From the NCBI RefSeq assembly GCF_001854225.1, contig NZ_CP015208.1:372001-436000 (forward strand): 64,000 bases of DNA. Direction: 5' to 3'. The DNA is from Candidatus Rhodoluna planktonica. GTDB taxonomy: Bacteria > Actinomycetota > Actinomycetes > Actinomycetales > Microbacteriaceae. The notes below the pieces were generated by a model. That model was not told the DNA's origin, did no database searches, and saw only the letters and a list, made by a program, of their open reading frames with translations. Position numbers and translations under genes: made by a program. Positions 1-9,404 of this stretch are shown one piece after another. Numbering within the stretch: position 1 is the first letter of the stretch; every line of letters starts with the position of its first letter.

Positions 1-2
1 AA

Positions 3-2195
3 GGCTCTTTGCGAGCTGGCTTCGTCGCTCCCGACCCAAAGTTGATCGTCATCACCGAGGCCGAGTTCTACGGCAAACATTCTGCTTACGTCAGCCCGCA
101 GGTTCGAAAGTTGGCGGCCAAGCGAGGTCAAGCGGTAGATCCACTGAGCTTAAAAAAAGGCGATTATGTGGTGCACCAAATTCATGGAATTGGCCGATTC
201 GTTGAGCTGGTCACCCGTGAAGCAGGCATCGCTCGGCAAAAACACCAGCGCGAGTATTTGCTAATCGAATACGCGCCCAGTAAGCGCGGCTATCCGGGCG
301 ACACTCTGTTTGTTCCGACCGATCAGCTAGATTTGCTGACCAAATACGTCGGTGGCGAGGCGCCGGTTTTGAGCAAGATGGGTGGCACAGACTGGGCTAA
401 AGCTAAAGGTAATGCCCGAAAGGCAATCCGAAAAATCGCCATCGACTTAGTGAAGCTTTACAGTGCGCGCATGAAATCAAAGGGGCACGCTTTTGGTCCG
501 GATACCCCGTGGCAGCGCGAACTTGAAGAGGCTTTTGCCTTCGTTGAAACCCCAGATCAGCTGACCACAATCGAAGAAGTAAAGCGCGACATGGAGCGCG
601 AAGTGCCGATGGATCGACTATTGGCCGGTGACGTTGGCTACGGTAAAACCGAAATCGCAGTTCGCGCTGCATTCAAAGCAATCCAGGATGGCAAGCAAGT
701 TGCCATGCTGGTTCCCACCACCTTGTTGGTGCGACAACACACCGACACCTTCGAATCTAGATTTGCTGGATTTCCAGTCAAGGTTCGCTCACTGAGTCGC
801 TTTCAAACCGAAAAAGAAGTGAAGGAAACCCTGGCCGGGCTGGCCACTGGGGAGATAGACATGGTAATCGGAACTCACCGGTTGCTGTCGAATTCAGTCA
901 AGTTTAGAAATCTCGGTTTGGTCATTATTGACGAAGAGCAGCGTTTCGGAGTCGAACACAAAGAGAAACTCAAAGATCTAAAACACAATGTTGATGTCCT
1001 AGCAATGTCGGCAACACCAATTCCTCGAACCCTAGAAATGGCAATCACCGGAATCCGTGAGATGTCGACGCTGGCTACTCCACCTGAAGAGCGTCATCCA
1101 ATTTTGACCTACATCGGAAGTTACAGCGATAAGCAGGTTGCCGCTGCTATCAGGAGAGAGCTGCTGCGCGAGGGTCAGGTGTTTTTCGTGCACAACCGGG
1201 TCAGCACGATTGAGAAGGTAGCCAACGATTTGGCCGAGTTGGTGCCCGAGGCGCGAATTGCTGTGGCGCACGGTCAAATGAGTGAGGCTGCGCTCGAGCA
1301 AGTGGTTGTTGATTTCTGGGAAAAGAAATTCGATGTGTTGGTGTCGACAACCATTATTGAAACTGGAATTGACATTCCGAATGCAAACACCTTGATTGTT
1401 GATCGCGCTGAAAATTTTGGCTTGAGTCAGCTGCATCAAATTCGAGGTCGAGTCGGTCGAAGCCGTGAGCGAGCATACGCTTACTTCTTCTACGACCCGG
1501 CCCGGCCACTAAGCGAGACGGCGCACGATCGACTGGCGACAATTGCGCTGAATAATGAGCTTGGCGGCGGTATGCAAATAGCGCTGAAAGATCTAGAGAT
1601 TAGAGGTGCCGGAAACCTTCTCGGCGGCGAGCAATCTGGCCATATTGCCGGTGTTGGCTTTGACCTTTACCTTCGCATGATTGGTGAGGCGGTAGCCGAA
1701 TTCAAGGGTGAAAAGGTTGATTCGCCTGCTGAATTGAAGTTGGAATTACCCGTTGATGCTCACATTCCTGCCACCTATGTTGACAGTGAGAGACTGAGAC
1801 TTGAGGCCTATCACAAACTTTCCGCAGCCTCTGGTGAAACCGGTTCGCGAAAGCAACTCGACATGATTTTGGCTGAGCTAGAGGACAGATACGGCAAGGC
1901 TCCGGAGGCTGTTCGCAACTTGATTGACGTAACTGAATTGCGTCAACAGGCCAACCGTCTCGGTTTGAAAGATTTCAACGTTCTTGGTTTGCAGGCCAAG
2001 TTGCAGCCGGTCGAACTTGATGAGGCCGCCCAAGTTCAACTGTCACATCTGTTCCCGGGTTTCAAATACTTGCAAAGCGCCAAGACCATCACAGTTCCAG
2101 CTCCAAAAGACCCGCATACCGGCGAGCCGCTTCGCGATCGTGTTGCAATTGATTGGGCCTGGGCTTTTCTCGCTCGCATTTTTCCCCAAAATTAG
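3..2195 (+). CDS. mfd: Transcription-repair coupling factor Mfd (5' end cut by window)
   Basis: ATP-dependent translocase that removes RNA polymerase stalled at DNA lesions and recruits UvrA. The frame is open from the window edge, so the first codon is upstream; about 730 of roughly 1,150-1,200 residues are present. In the visible part the RNA-polymerase interaction domain comes first (KKGDYVVHQIHGIGRF near residue 50-65), then the helicase core: motif I GDVGYGKT at 209-216, DEEQ box at 310-313, SATPIPRTLEMA, and GRVGRS near 482-487. The last 180 residues carry the C-terminal TRCF domain (RLEAYHKLS). The missing N-terminus would hold the UvrB-like region. An internal TTG at 9 is not a plausible start. 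Downstream are the Asp-tailed protein and mazG, the same neighbourhood as Rv1020-Rv1021 of M. tuberculosis. Not a pseudogene: the truncation is only the window boundary. Confidence 0.96.
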   Translation, partial: GSLRAGFVAPDPKLIVITEAEFYGKHSAYVSPQVRKLAAKRGQAVDPLSLKKGDYVVHQIHGIGRFVELVTREAGIARQKHQREYLLIEYAPSKRGYPGDTLFVPTDQLDLLTKYVGGEAPVLSKMGGTDWAKAKGNARKAIRKIAIDLVKLYSARMKSKGHAFGPDTPWQRELEEAFAFVETPDQLTTIEEVKRDMEREVPMDRLLAGDVGYGKTEIAVRAAFKAIQDGKQVAMLVPTTLLVRQHTDTFESRFAGFPVKVRSLSRFQTEKEVKETLAGLATGEIDMVIGTHRLLSNSVKFRNLGLVIIDEEQRFGVEHKEKLKDLKHNVDVLAMSATPIPRTLEMAITGIREMSTLATPPEERHPILTYIGSYSDKQVAAAIRRELLREGQVFFVHNRVSTIEKVANDLAELVPEARIAVAHGQMSEAALEQVVVDFWEKKFDVLVSTTIIETGIDIPNANTLIVDRAENFGLSQLHQIRGRVGRSRERAYAYFFYDPARPLSETAHDRLATIALNNELGGGMQIALKDLEIRGAGNLLGGEQSGHIAGVGFDLYLRMIGEAVAEFKGEKVDSPAELKLELPVDAHIPATYVDSERLRLEAYHKLSAASGETGSRKQLDMILAELEDRYGKAPEAVRNLIDVTELRQQANRLGLKDFNVLGLQAKLQPVELDEAAQVQLSHLFPGFKYLQSAKTITVPAPKDPHTGEPLRDRVAIDWAWAFLARIFPQN

Positions 2196-2265
2196 ACGAC
2201 TTTTCGCAGGCAACTCTCAGGCGTCAGGGCTCTAATTAGATTAGAAAAAAGTTTTAGGAGCAGCC

Positions 2266-2835
2266 ATGGAGAATGATCAAAATCCTCAAGATCCTTATCA
2301 AAGGGATGAGATTAGGCCGGCAAACAAAGTTAACCGGTTGTTGGCGGCCACCTCTGTTCTCTCTTTAGGTACGTTGGTGTTCACACAATTCAGCTCGCCG
2401 GGTATAGCGGCAGATCTGATTGACCAGGTTTTTTCGCGTGAACCGAATTCTTCGAGCACGTCAAGTGCGGCCGACCCCCAACCATCAAATGTCGAACCGC
2501 CACCTGCTTCTGTGTCGAACACTGGGTTGACTGCTGAGCCCGGCTCGGCTACTTTCAGCGCGGCGGAAATAGCCGCTCCAGCAGAAACAAACGGTTTTGC
2601 GAGTGCACCGATTCAAAGTAACCCCGCAACAAATACGGTTCAAACCAGCCCAACCCGAAGTCTGGTTTTGCCCGGCACGTCGGGTCTTACCTGGGGTGAA
2701 GTGTCTTCAGCTACGCCAAGTTACCAAGCGGGTTCTGGCGGGACAGTCAACGGTGTCGATTATGAAGACGACGATGACGGCGACGATGACGATGATGATG
2801 ACGACGATCATGATGACGATCGCGACGACGACTAA
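2266..2835 (+). CDS. Exported protein with poly-aspartate C-terminal tail, unknown function
   Basis: I do not recognise a family. The 189-residue product has a polar N-terminus (1-22), a hydrophobic segment at about 24-48 that could be a signal peptide or single membrane anchor, a long low-complexity Ser/Pro/Ala/Thr region (about 55-165), and a tail from residue 167 to the end that is almost only Asp, broken by one Gly, one His and one Arg. The tail is encoded by a GAC/GAT triplet run (2764-2832). The ATG at 2266 has a good Shine-Dalgarno AGGAG at 2256-2260. It lies between mfd and mazG, same strand. The tail suggests binding of cations or of a basic surface, but this is inference; the triplet run is also a place where length could vary. 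The disordered middle fits a cell-surface or secreted location. Confidence 0.8.
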   Translation: MENDQNPQDPYQRDEIRPANKVNRLLAATSVLSLGTLVFTQFSSPGIAADLIDQVFSREPNSSSTSSAADPQPSNVEPPPASVSNTGLTAEPGSATFSAAEIAAPAETNGFASAPIQSNPATNTVQTSPTRSLVLPGTSGLTWGEVSSATPSYQAGSGGTVNGVDYEDDDDGDDDDDDDDDHDDDRDDD

Positions 2836-2859
2836 CTAAACCTCTGGCAAACTGTTCGC

Positions 2860-3564
2860 ATGACCAAACTTGACGAGCTAATTGCCGTTGCCCACAAATT
2901 ACGCGCTCCCGGGGGCTGCCCCTGGGATGCCGAGCAGACACACGAATCACTCATGAAGTACCTGCTCGAAGAGGCCTACGAACTAATCGACGCCATCGAA
3001 TCTGGCTCGCGCGAAGAAGTTATCGAAGAGCTCGGCGATGTTTTGTATCAGGTCATTTTTCACGCGGATTTAGCCTCGACCGGCTCGCTGGGTGAACCTT
3101 TCAGTATCGAAACGGTTGCTGAAGTTTCAGCCCAAAAAATGATTGGTCGTCACCCTCATGTTTTTGGTAACGAGGAAGAGCTACAAAAGTACGCCGCAAA
3201 AACCGGCGACGATGTGATGCAGAACTGGGACGATCACAAGAAACGCGAAAAACCGCAACGCCAGAGCATCTTAGATGGAATGCCTTTGAATCTTCCCGCC
3301 TTAGCGCTCGCCGACAAAGTGATGGGCAAAGCTGAGAAAATCGGACTTCTCGATAAAGATGCCCCCGGCCCATTTTCGGTGGCTAATTCCGATGAGGTAG
3401 GTGCCATCCTGTTGGCGGTCGTTAGTTCAGCACGCTCGGCTGGAATTGACCCGGAGCAGGCCCTTCGCGGTGCCGTTCGTGAGTTGATGGTTGAGATTCG
3501 AGAGGTCGAAATTGGCGATGCGGCTGACGCCGGCATAATTGCTGTTCCAACTGACGAAGACTAA
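2860..3564 (+). CDS. mazG: Nucleoside triphosphate pyrophosphohydrolase MazG
   Basis: Hydrolyses (d)NTPs to NMP and pyrophosphate, a nucleotide-pool sanitising enzyme. The MazG fold is clear in the first half: GGCPWDAEQTHESL near 18-31, then the metal-binding EEAYEL at 37-42 and EELGDVLYQVIFH starting at 56. At 234 residues it is nearer the short actinobacterial forms than the 263-residue two-domain E. coli enzyme; the second half (HPHVF, NWDDHKK) still resembles the C-terminal MazG repeat. The ATG at 2860 has no convincing Shine-Dalgarno sequence. It follows the Asp-tailed gene by 24 bases and precedes hisS by 26, so the run mfd to eno may share transcripts. In M. tuberculosis mazG also sits between mfd and eno. 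Confidence 0.93.
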   Translation: MTKLDELIAVAHKLRAPGGCPWDAEQTHESLMKYLLEEAYELIDAIESGSREEVIEELGDVLYQVIFHADLASTGSLGEPFSIETVAEVSAQKMIGRHPHVFGNEEELQKYAAKTGDDVMQNWDDHKKREKPQRQSILDGMPLNLPALALADKVMGKAEKIGLLDKDAPGPFSVANSDEVGAILLAVVSSARSAGIDPEQALRGAVRELMVEIREVEIGDAADAGIIAVPTDED

Positions 3565-3590
3565 GGCTTTGCCTGTGCCAATATTGACCA

Positions 3591-4823
3591 ATGGCTAAAG
3601 ACGTAAACCCACCTCGCGGAATGCGCGATTTCTTGCCTCACGAGAAACTCAAACGCGACCTTGTCTTGGGGGCGATTCGCTCTACCTACCAAGCCCACGG
3701 CTACCAGGAAATTGAGACCCCAGCGCTCGAAGATATCTCTAGACTGACTTCCGGTCAGGGTGGAGATAACGAAAAGCTGGCCTTCCGGGTGCTGAAGCGA
3801 GGCGAAGAACTCGAAAAGGCTATGGCTCACGGTGTTGAAGATTTAGCCGACCTAGGTTTGCGATACGACCTAACTGTTCCGCTGACCCGTTACTACGCAA
3901 CAAACCGGGCGAAACTGCCTAGGGTATTCAAGGCAATTCAAACCGGACCAGTTTGGCGCGCTGAGCGACCTCAGAAGGGTCGTTACCGTCAGTTCGTGCA
4001 GTGCGATATTGACATCATCGGTGACAGCAGTGTTCTCGCTGAAATTGACCTTTTGATTTCATCCCTGGACGCTCTTGGCGCAATCGGAGTAGACGACGCC
4101 ACTATTCGGGTAAACCACCGAGTCTTGCTGTCGAACCTGCTAGATGGCCTAGGGATTCCAGCGGATGGTAAAGCTTCGGCAATGATCACAATCGACAAAC
4201 TCGACAAAATTTATGCCGAAGGGGTTGTCCGCGAGCTTGGCGAAAAGTTTGACTCTCAGGTCGCTCAGACCGCTGCCGGTTGGCTCTCTTCACTGGGAAG
4301 TAATCTAGAAATCCCGGATGAGCTACGCGAGATTTTTGCCGCTGTCGAAGCTAAGTTCGGCCCGGGCAGATTGAGATTTGACCCTACTCTGGTTCGAGGC
4401 ATGGGTTACTACACCGGTGCGATTTTCGAAATTGAACATCCAGAATCTGGCTCGTCTATCGGTGGCGGTGGCAGATACGACGGAATGGTTGGGCGCTGGC
4501 TGGGCGAAGATGTGCCTGCAGTCGGAATCTCCATCGGCTTTGAAAGAGTGGTTGATTTAGTAACGGTTGAAAAAGTTGCTGCCGCCGCAGAGAAGCCGAA
4601 ATTGGTCTTGGTGCTCGATAGCACGAACCCAGAAATCATCAGTTTGGCAATTTTGCGACAGGCCGAGCTAATTGAGCAGGGCTATCAGGTTCGACTTGAA
4701 GAGCGACCGAAGAAGCTAAACATTTTGCTCGAAAATTTAGCTGAGCAAGGCTTCAACCACTTTGCCATCATCAACGTAAATAGCCAGTCATTAGAAACAC
4801 TGGAAATTAAGCCCATCGCCTAA
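3591..4823 (+). CDS. hisS: Histidine--tRNA ligase
   Basis: Charges tRNA-His. Class II synthetase signatures are all present: PPRGMRDFLP at the N-terminus, motif 2 RAERPQKGRYRQF (Arg123 on) followed by QCDIDIIG, the histidine-specific LVRGMGYYTGAIFE stretch, and motif 3 GGGGRYDGMVGR near 291-302. The C-terminal 90 residues form the anticodon-binding domain. The length of 410 residues is normal. ATG at 3591 lacks a clear Shine-Dalgarno; CAATAT ends six bases before it, which may be a leaderless -10. In M. tuberculosis hisS lies elsewhere, so its position between mazG and eno is a lineage-specific arrangement. Confidence 0.96.
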   Translation: MAKDVNPPRGMRDFLPHEKLKRDLVLGAIRSTYQAHGYQEIETPALEDISRLTSGQGGDNEKLAFRVLKRGEELEKAMAHGVEDLADLGLRYDLTVPLTRYYATNRAKLPRVFKAIQTGPVWRAERPQKGRYRQFVQCDIDIIGDSSVLAEIDLLISSLDALGAIGVDDATIRVNHRVLLSNLLDGLGIPADGKASAMITIDKLDKIYAEGVVRELGEKFDSQVAQTAAGWLSSLGSNLEIPDELREIFAAVEAKFGPGRLRFDPTLVRGMGYYTGAIFEIEHPESGSSIGGGGRYDGMVGRWLGEDVPAVGISIGFERVVDLVTVEKVAAAAEKPKLVLVLDSTNPEIISLAILRQAELIEQGYQVRLEERPKKLNILLENLAEQGFNHFAIINVNSQSLETLEIKPIA

Positions 4824-4857
4824 ACTAATCCTCGAGACAACGGCGTTTAAGTGCTGA

Positions 4858-6183
<1,326 letters not shown>

Positions 6184-6196
6184 CAGTAAGTTTTAG

Positions 6197-6697
6197 ATGA
6201 CGAAACGCCCCGCACAATCAAACCCGGCTCAGGTCGCCGCGATTTTGCGGGGTTTTCGTTTTAACTCGGTAACCCTAACCGTTCTAGCGATGGTAGTGAT
6301 TGGCGTGATGACGCTGGCGCCTCGTGTCCAAACTTGGTTTGAACAACGCCAGGCTATTGCTGAAGCTCGTGCTGCCCTAGAGGCTGCGAAAAACGAAGTG
6401 GCCCAGATGCAGGTTGAACGCAAGCGTTGGGAAGACCCCGCCTATATCAAATCTCAGGCTCGCGATCGGCTCTACTACGTTATGCCGGGCGAGGTGTCAT
6501 TTTTGGTCATGGATGCGGATGGCGTTGATACCTCGGATGTCTCTGGCACTGTTGGGGCCTTGCTAGCAGAGCAGAAAAACAATGCTGAAATTTCAGCGGA
6601 CATTACTCAGACCCGAGATAACTGGGTAGATGCGTTGCTCGAAACCGTCATCCGAGCTGGTATCGAGCAGCCAGCCGAAGAAACAAGCGAGAAGTAA
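6197..6697 (+). CDS. FtsB/DivIC-family septum formation initiator
   Basis: Bitopic membrane protein of the divisome that pairs with FtsL. The 166-residue product has a basic cytoplasmic start, one membrane segment at about 25-45 (VTLTVLAMVVIGVMTLAP), an extracytoplasmic coiled coil at about 48-75 (EQRQAIAEARAALEAAKNEV), and the family motif around WEDPAYIKSQARDRLYYVMPGE. An acidic tail follows. Its place directly after eno and before DUF501 is the conserved actinobacterial order (Rv1023-Rv1025), where the middle gene is the FtsB-like protein. Its stop is one base from the next start, so translation may be coupled. Confidence 0.9.
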   Translation: MTKRPAQSNPAQVAAILRGFRFNSVTLTVLAMVVIGVMTLAPRVQTWFEQRQAIAEARAALEAAKNEVAQMQVERKRWEDPAYIKSQARDRLYYVMPGEVSFLVMDADGVDTSDVSGTVGALLAEQKNNAEISADITQTRDNWVDALLETVIRAGIEQPAEETSEK

Positions 6698-6698
6698 A

Positions 6699-7211
6699 GT
6701 GCCACTAACTGAAGCAACCGAAGCGGATGTCGCCGAGGTCTCTAGACAACTTGGACGTCCGGCTCGAGACATCGTAGCTATTGCCGCACGATGCGTATGC
6801 GGCCGGCCAACTGTGGTACACACAGCACCTCGCCTGGGTGACGGAACTCCTTTTCCGACCACCTACTACCTAACTCACAAAGCCGCGACGGCAGCAATTT
6901 CTGGCCTAGAAGCATCTGGGTTCATGGCAGAACTGCAGGAGCTTTTAGCGACTGATGAAAAAATTGCCAACGCCTATCAAAAAGCGCACCTTGCGTACAT
7001 CGCAGATCGAGACCAAACAGAAGCAAAACTGGGATTATCTGTCCCTGAAATTGCCGGTATCTCAGCTGGCGGAATGCCAACCCGAGTCAAGTGCTTGCAC
7101 GCACTAATTGGTCACGCTTTGGCCGCCGGACCGGGAGTTAACCCGATTGGTGATCTAGCACTGGAGGCTTGCAGTTGGAGCCCGGCCAAATGTGCTTGCC
7201 CATCAGACTGA
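6699..7211 (+). CDS. DUF501 family protein
   Basis: Member of the conserved actinobacterial DUF501 family, function unknown. The product (170 residues from the GTG at 6699) contains the family features: QLGRPARDIVAIAARC near the start, a CVCGRPTVVHTAPRL segment, FPTTYYLTH, GGMPTRVKCLHALIGHALA, and the Cys-rich end EACSWSPAKCAC. The conserved Cys and His residues could bind a metal or a cluster, which is inference. The GTG start lies immediately after the FtsB-like stop; the frame is open further upstream but that part overlaps the FtsB gene and looks unlike the family. The order eno-ftsB-DUF501 is conserved in actinobacteria. Confidence 0.9.
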   Translation: MPLTEATEADVAEVSRQLGRPARDIVAIAARCVCGRPTVVHTAPRLGDGTPFPTTYYLTHKAATAAISGLEASGFMAELQELLATDEKIANAYQKAHLAYIADRDQTEAKLGLSVPEIAGISAGGMPTRVKCLHALIGHALAAGPGVNPIGDLALEACSWSPAKCACPSD

Positions 7212-7239
7212 ACCGCCTACAGATAGCCTGGCAAGGGTG

Positions 7240-7251
7240 TAGATTAGAACA
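7240..7251 (+). promoter_or_regulatory. Leaderless promoter of the NADH dehydrogenase gene
   Basis: The hexamer TAGATT at 7240-7245 is followed by exactly six bases and then the ATG at 7252, with no Shine-Dalgarno sequence. This is the arrangement of leaderless actinobacterial transcripts, where the transcript starts at the first base of the start codon. It is the clearest of a series in this window. Confidence 0.6.
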
Positions 7252-8598
7252 ATGCCTTCTAACACCAAGGGCACTGATGTGCCAAAGATTCTTATTGTCG
7301 GTGGCGGTTACGCCGGTTTCTACACTGCCTTCAAACTCGAAAAATACCTAGGTAAAAATGAGGCCGAGGTCACCATGGTTGACCCGCTGCCTTACCTCAC
7401 CTACCAGCCGTTTTTGCCAGAAGTTGTAGCCGGTTCGATTGAGGCACGACACGTTGTCACCTCTCACCGTCGCCACCTAAAGTCGACCAATGTTGTCACC
7501 GGCAAGGTCACCAATATTGACCACAAGAAAAAGACAGCAACCATCGAGGTTCCTGGCCTGAAGCCTTACAAGCAGAAGTACGATCACGTTGTCGTGACCG
7601 CAGGTGCTGTTTCTCGCACATTCCCAATCCCGGGTGTTGCCGATGAGGCAATTGGTTTGAAGACCATTGAAGAAGCAGTTGAAATCCGCAACCGCATCCT
7701 CACCAATCTAGACAAGGCAGCCAACCTTCCTGAAGGTCCGGCACGTCAGCGTCTACTGACCTTCGTTGTCGTTGGTGGCGGTTTCGCAGGCATCGAAGTG
7801 TTCGCTGAAATGCGCTCTTTGGTCAGCTACTTGCTGCGCTACTACCCGAACATCACTTTCGAAGACACCCACTTCCACCTCATCGAGGCTATGGGTCGAA
7901 TCATGCCAGAGGTTTCGCTAGAGACCAGCCAGTGGGTTTTGAAAAACCTTGACCAGCGCGGCGCTAAAGTGCACCTAAACACTCAGTTGCAGTCTGCGAC
8001 CAAAGGCAAAATCGAGCTTTCAACCGGTGAGTCTTTCGAGTCTGATGTCATCGTTTGGACTGCTGGTGTGATGGCTAACCCATTCGTTCGAAACACCGAC
8101 TTGCCACTAGATGAGCGCGGTCGAATCACAGCACACCCTAGCCTTCGCGTAGTCGACGGTGAAAACATCGTCGAAGGTGCCTGGACTGCCGGTGACGTTT
8201 CAGCTGTCCCAGATCTTTCTGGAGGTGGCGTTGGTGGTTTCTGTGTACCAAACGCACAGCACGCAGTTCGCCAAGGCAAACTAATGGCAAAGAACCTAGT
8301 TGCTGCACTTCGTGGCGAAGGAATCAAAGATTACTACCACGAGAACATGGGTGCCGTAGCCGGTCTAGGTATCGGCGTAGGCGTATTCCAGTACAAGAAG
8401 TTGGCAATCAAGGGCCTAATCGCTTGGTTCATGCACCGCGGTTACCACGGTCTAGCCATGCCAATGTGGGAGCGCAAGTTGCGTGTCTTCGGCGGCTGGG
8501 TCGCAAACTTCGTATTGCGTCGCGACATCGTTTCAATCGAGGCTACAAAGAACCCTCGATTAGCATTTGAAACATACGCTTCGCGTCCGAAGAAGTAA
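7252..8598 (+). CDS. ndh: Type II NADH:quinone oxidoreductase (NDH-2)
   Basis: Single-subunit, non-proton-pumping flavoprotein that feeds electrons from NADH into the quinone pool at the inner face of the membrane. Two Rossmann motifs are visible: VGGGYAGFYTA at 16-26 for FAD and VVVGGGFAGIEV near 172-182 for NADH. YLTYQPFLPEVVAG, the WTAGVMANP and AGDVSAVPD segments are typical of the NDH-2 family. The C-terminal region (YKKLAIKGLIAWFMHRGYHGLAMP) is the amphipathic membrane-binding part. Length of 448 residues is normal. The codon choice is strongly biased, suggesting high expression. It is monocistronic: leaderless promoter in front, terminator behind. Confidence 0.93.
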   Translation: MPSNTKGTDVPKILIVGGGYAGFYTAFKLEKYLGKNEAEVTMVDPLPYLTYQPFLPEVVAGSIEARHVVTSHRRHLKSTNVVTGKVTNIDHKKKTATIEVPGLKPYKQKYDHVVVTAGAVSRTFPIPGVADEAIGLKTIEEAVEIRNRILTNLDKAANLPEGPARQRLLTFVVVGGGFAGIEVFAEMRSLVSYLLRYYPNITFEDTHFHLIEAMGRIMPEVSLETSQWVLKNLDQRGAKVHLNTQLQSATKGKIELSTGESFESDVIVWTAGVMANPFVRNTDLPLDERGRITAHPSLRVVDGENIVEGAWTAGDVSAVPDLSGGGVGGFCVPNAQHAVRQGKLMAKNLVAALRGEGIKDYYHENMGAVAGLGIGVGVFQYKKLAIKGLIAWFMHRGYHGLAMPMWERKLRVFGGWVANFVLRRDIVSIEATKNPRLAFETYASRPKK

Positions 8599-8607
8599 CT
8601 CAAAGTT

Positions 8608-8640
8608 TGAAAAAGGGCGCCCGACCGGTGCCCTTTTTCA
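8608..8640 (+). terminator. Intrinsic terminator after ndh
   Basis: TGAAAAAGGGC at 8608-8618 pairs perfectly with GCCCTTTTTCA at 8630-8640 around an 11-base loop; the 3' arm carries five T. It lies 10 bases after the ndh stop and before the tRNA gene, and can also work in the opposite direction because the arms are A- and T-rich. Confidence 0.85.
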
Positions 8641-8658
8641 TTGAGTCTTAGCAGACTC

Positions 8659-8731
8659 GCTCCATTAGCCCAATGGCAGAGGCAGACGACTTAAAATCGT
8701 CACAGTGTCGGTTCGAGTCCGACATGGAGCA
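8659..8731 (+). tRNA. tRNA with anticodon UAA (tRNA-Leu), short variable loop
   Basis: A complete 73-nt cloverleaf: acceptor GCTCCAT (8659-8665) with ATGGAGC (8724-8730), discriminator A at 8731, D arm with the GG pair at 8675-8676, anticodon stem GACGA/TCGTC with loop CTTAAAA, so the anticodon is TAA (8692-8694), a five-base variable region ACAGT and T arm GTCGG-TTCGAGT-CCGAC. CCA is not encoded. Anticodon UAA reads the leucine codon UUA, yet bacterial tRNA-Leu usually has a long class II variable arm like the tRNA-Leu(UAG) at 63.4 kb. I have a memory of similar short tRNAs annotated as Leu(UAA) in other actinobacteria but cannot check it here. Confidence 0.9.
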
Positions 8732-8801
8732 CAATCTCGAATTTAGAAGTTTCTTTGCTGAGCGTTGGCTGCAAACTGACGGACAGTGATAAATCAGGGT
8801 T

Positions 8802-8807
8802 TACCAT
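8802..8807 (+). promoter_or_regulatory. -10 element of lemA, leaderless type
   Basis: TACCAT at 8802-8807, six bases, then ATG at 8814. No Shine-Dalgarno precedes the start. It lies 70 bases after the tRNA gene. Confidence 0.5.
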
Positions 8808-8813
8808 TTAGAC

Positions 8814-9383
8814 ATGGACATCACCCTAATTATCGTCATCGCCGCAATAGCGCTAATCGGCATTTATCTTTGGTCAACCTACAACGGGTTGGTTCGTCTC
8901 AACGTAAGAGTTGACGAAGCCTGGAGCGACATCACTGTTCAGCTGAAAAGACGCGCTGACCTGATTCCAAACCTGATTGAAACCGTTAAGGGCTATGCGT
9001 CACACGAGCGCGAAGTTTTCGATGCCGTCACAAAAGCTCGAGCAGCCACTATTTCTCCGGAAACCCTGGCGCACCCAGCTGCTGCCGGTGCTGCTGAAGA
9101 TGGTTTCCACACTGCGATGAAAAGCCTATTCGCGGTTGCCGAGGCCTATCCGCAACTTCAGGCTAGCCAAAACTTTTTGTCGCTTCAGCAAGAACTGACC
9201 GACACCGAAGACAAAATCATGGCTTCTCGTCGTTTTTACAACGGTGGAGTGAGCGAACTAAACATCAAGATCAAGCAATTTCCGCAGACACTTTTTGTGC
9301 GCGGGCTTGGATTCAAAGAGCGCGAGTTCTTTGAGGTTGCTGATTTGGCGGCCATTCAAGAACCACCAACCGTTAAGTTCTAA
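8814..9383 (+). CDS. LemA family membrane protein
   Basis: LemA proteins have one N-terminal membrane segment and a helical domain facing the cell exterior; their molecular role is unknown, but the gene is commonly next to an HtpX or TPM-domain gene. Here residues 4-21 (TLIIVIAAIALIGIYLW) form the membrane segment, followed by the family signature RVDEAWSDITVQLKRRADLIPNLIETVKGYASHE split over residues 33-66, and QELTDTEDKIMASRRFYN near 126-143. Length of 189 residues is typical. The htpX gene follows by 21 bases, so the two probably form one operon and may act together in membrane-protein quality control, which is inference from context. Confidence 0.93.
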   Translation: MDITLIIVIAAIALIGIYLWSTYNGLVRLNVRVDEAWSDITVQLKRRADLIPNLIETVKGYASHEREVFDAVTKARAATISPETLAHPAAAGAAEDGFHTAMKSLFAVAEAYPQLQASQNFLSLQQELTDTEDKIMASRRFYNGGVSELNIKIKQFPQTLFVRGLGFKEREFFEVADLAAIQEPPTVKF

Positions 9384-9404
9384 GCAAGACAGGTTTAGTC
9401 AGAC

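Noticed and set aside
3-2195. N-terminally truncated mfd as a pseudogene
   Set aside because: The frame is open to the first base of the window and the remaining domains are intact, so the window edge explains the truncation.
2597-2839. Alternative frame over the Asp-tailed gene giving a Met/Thr-rich end
   Set aside because: It is only the GAC/GAT repeat read in another frame; no ribosome site, and the frame at 2266 has a strong Shine-Dalgarno and an export signal.
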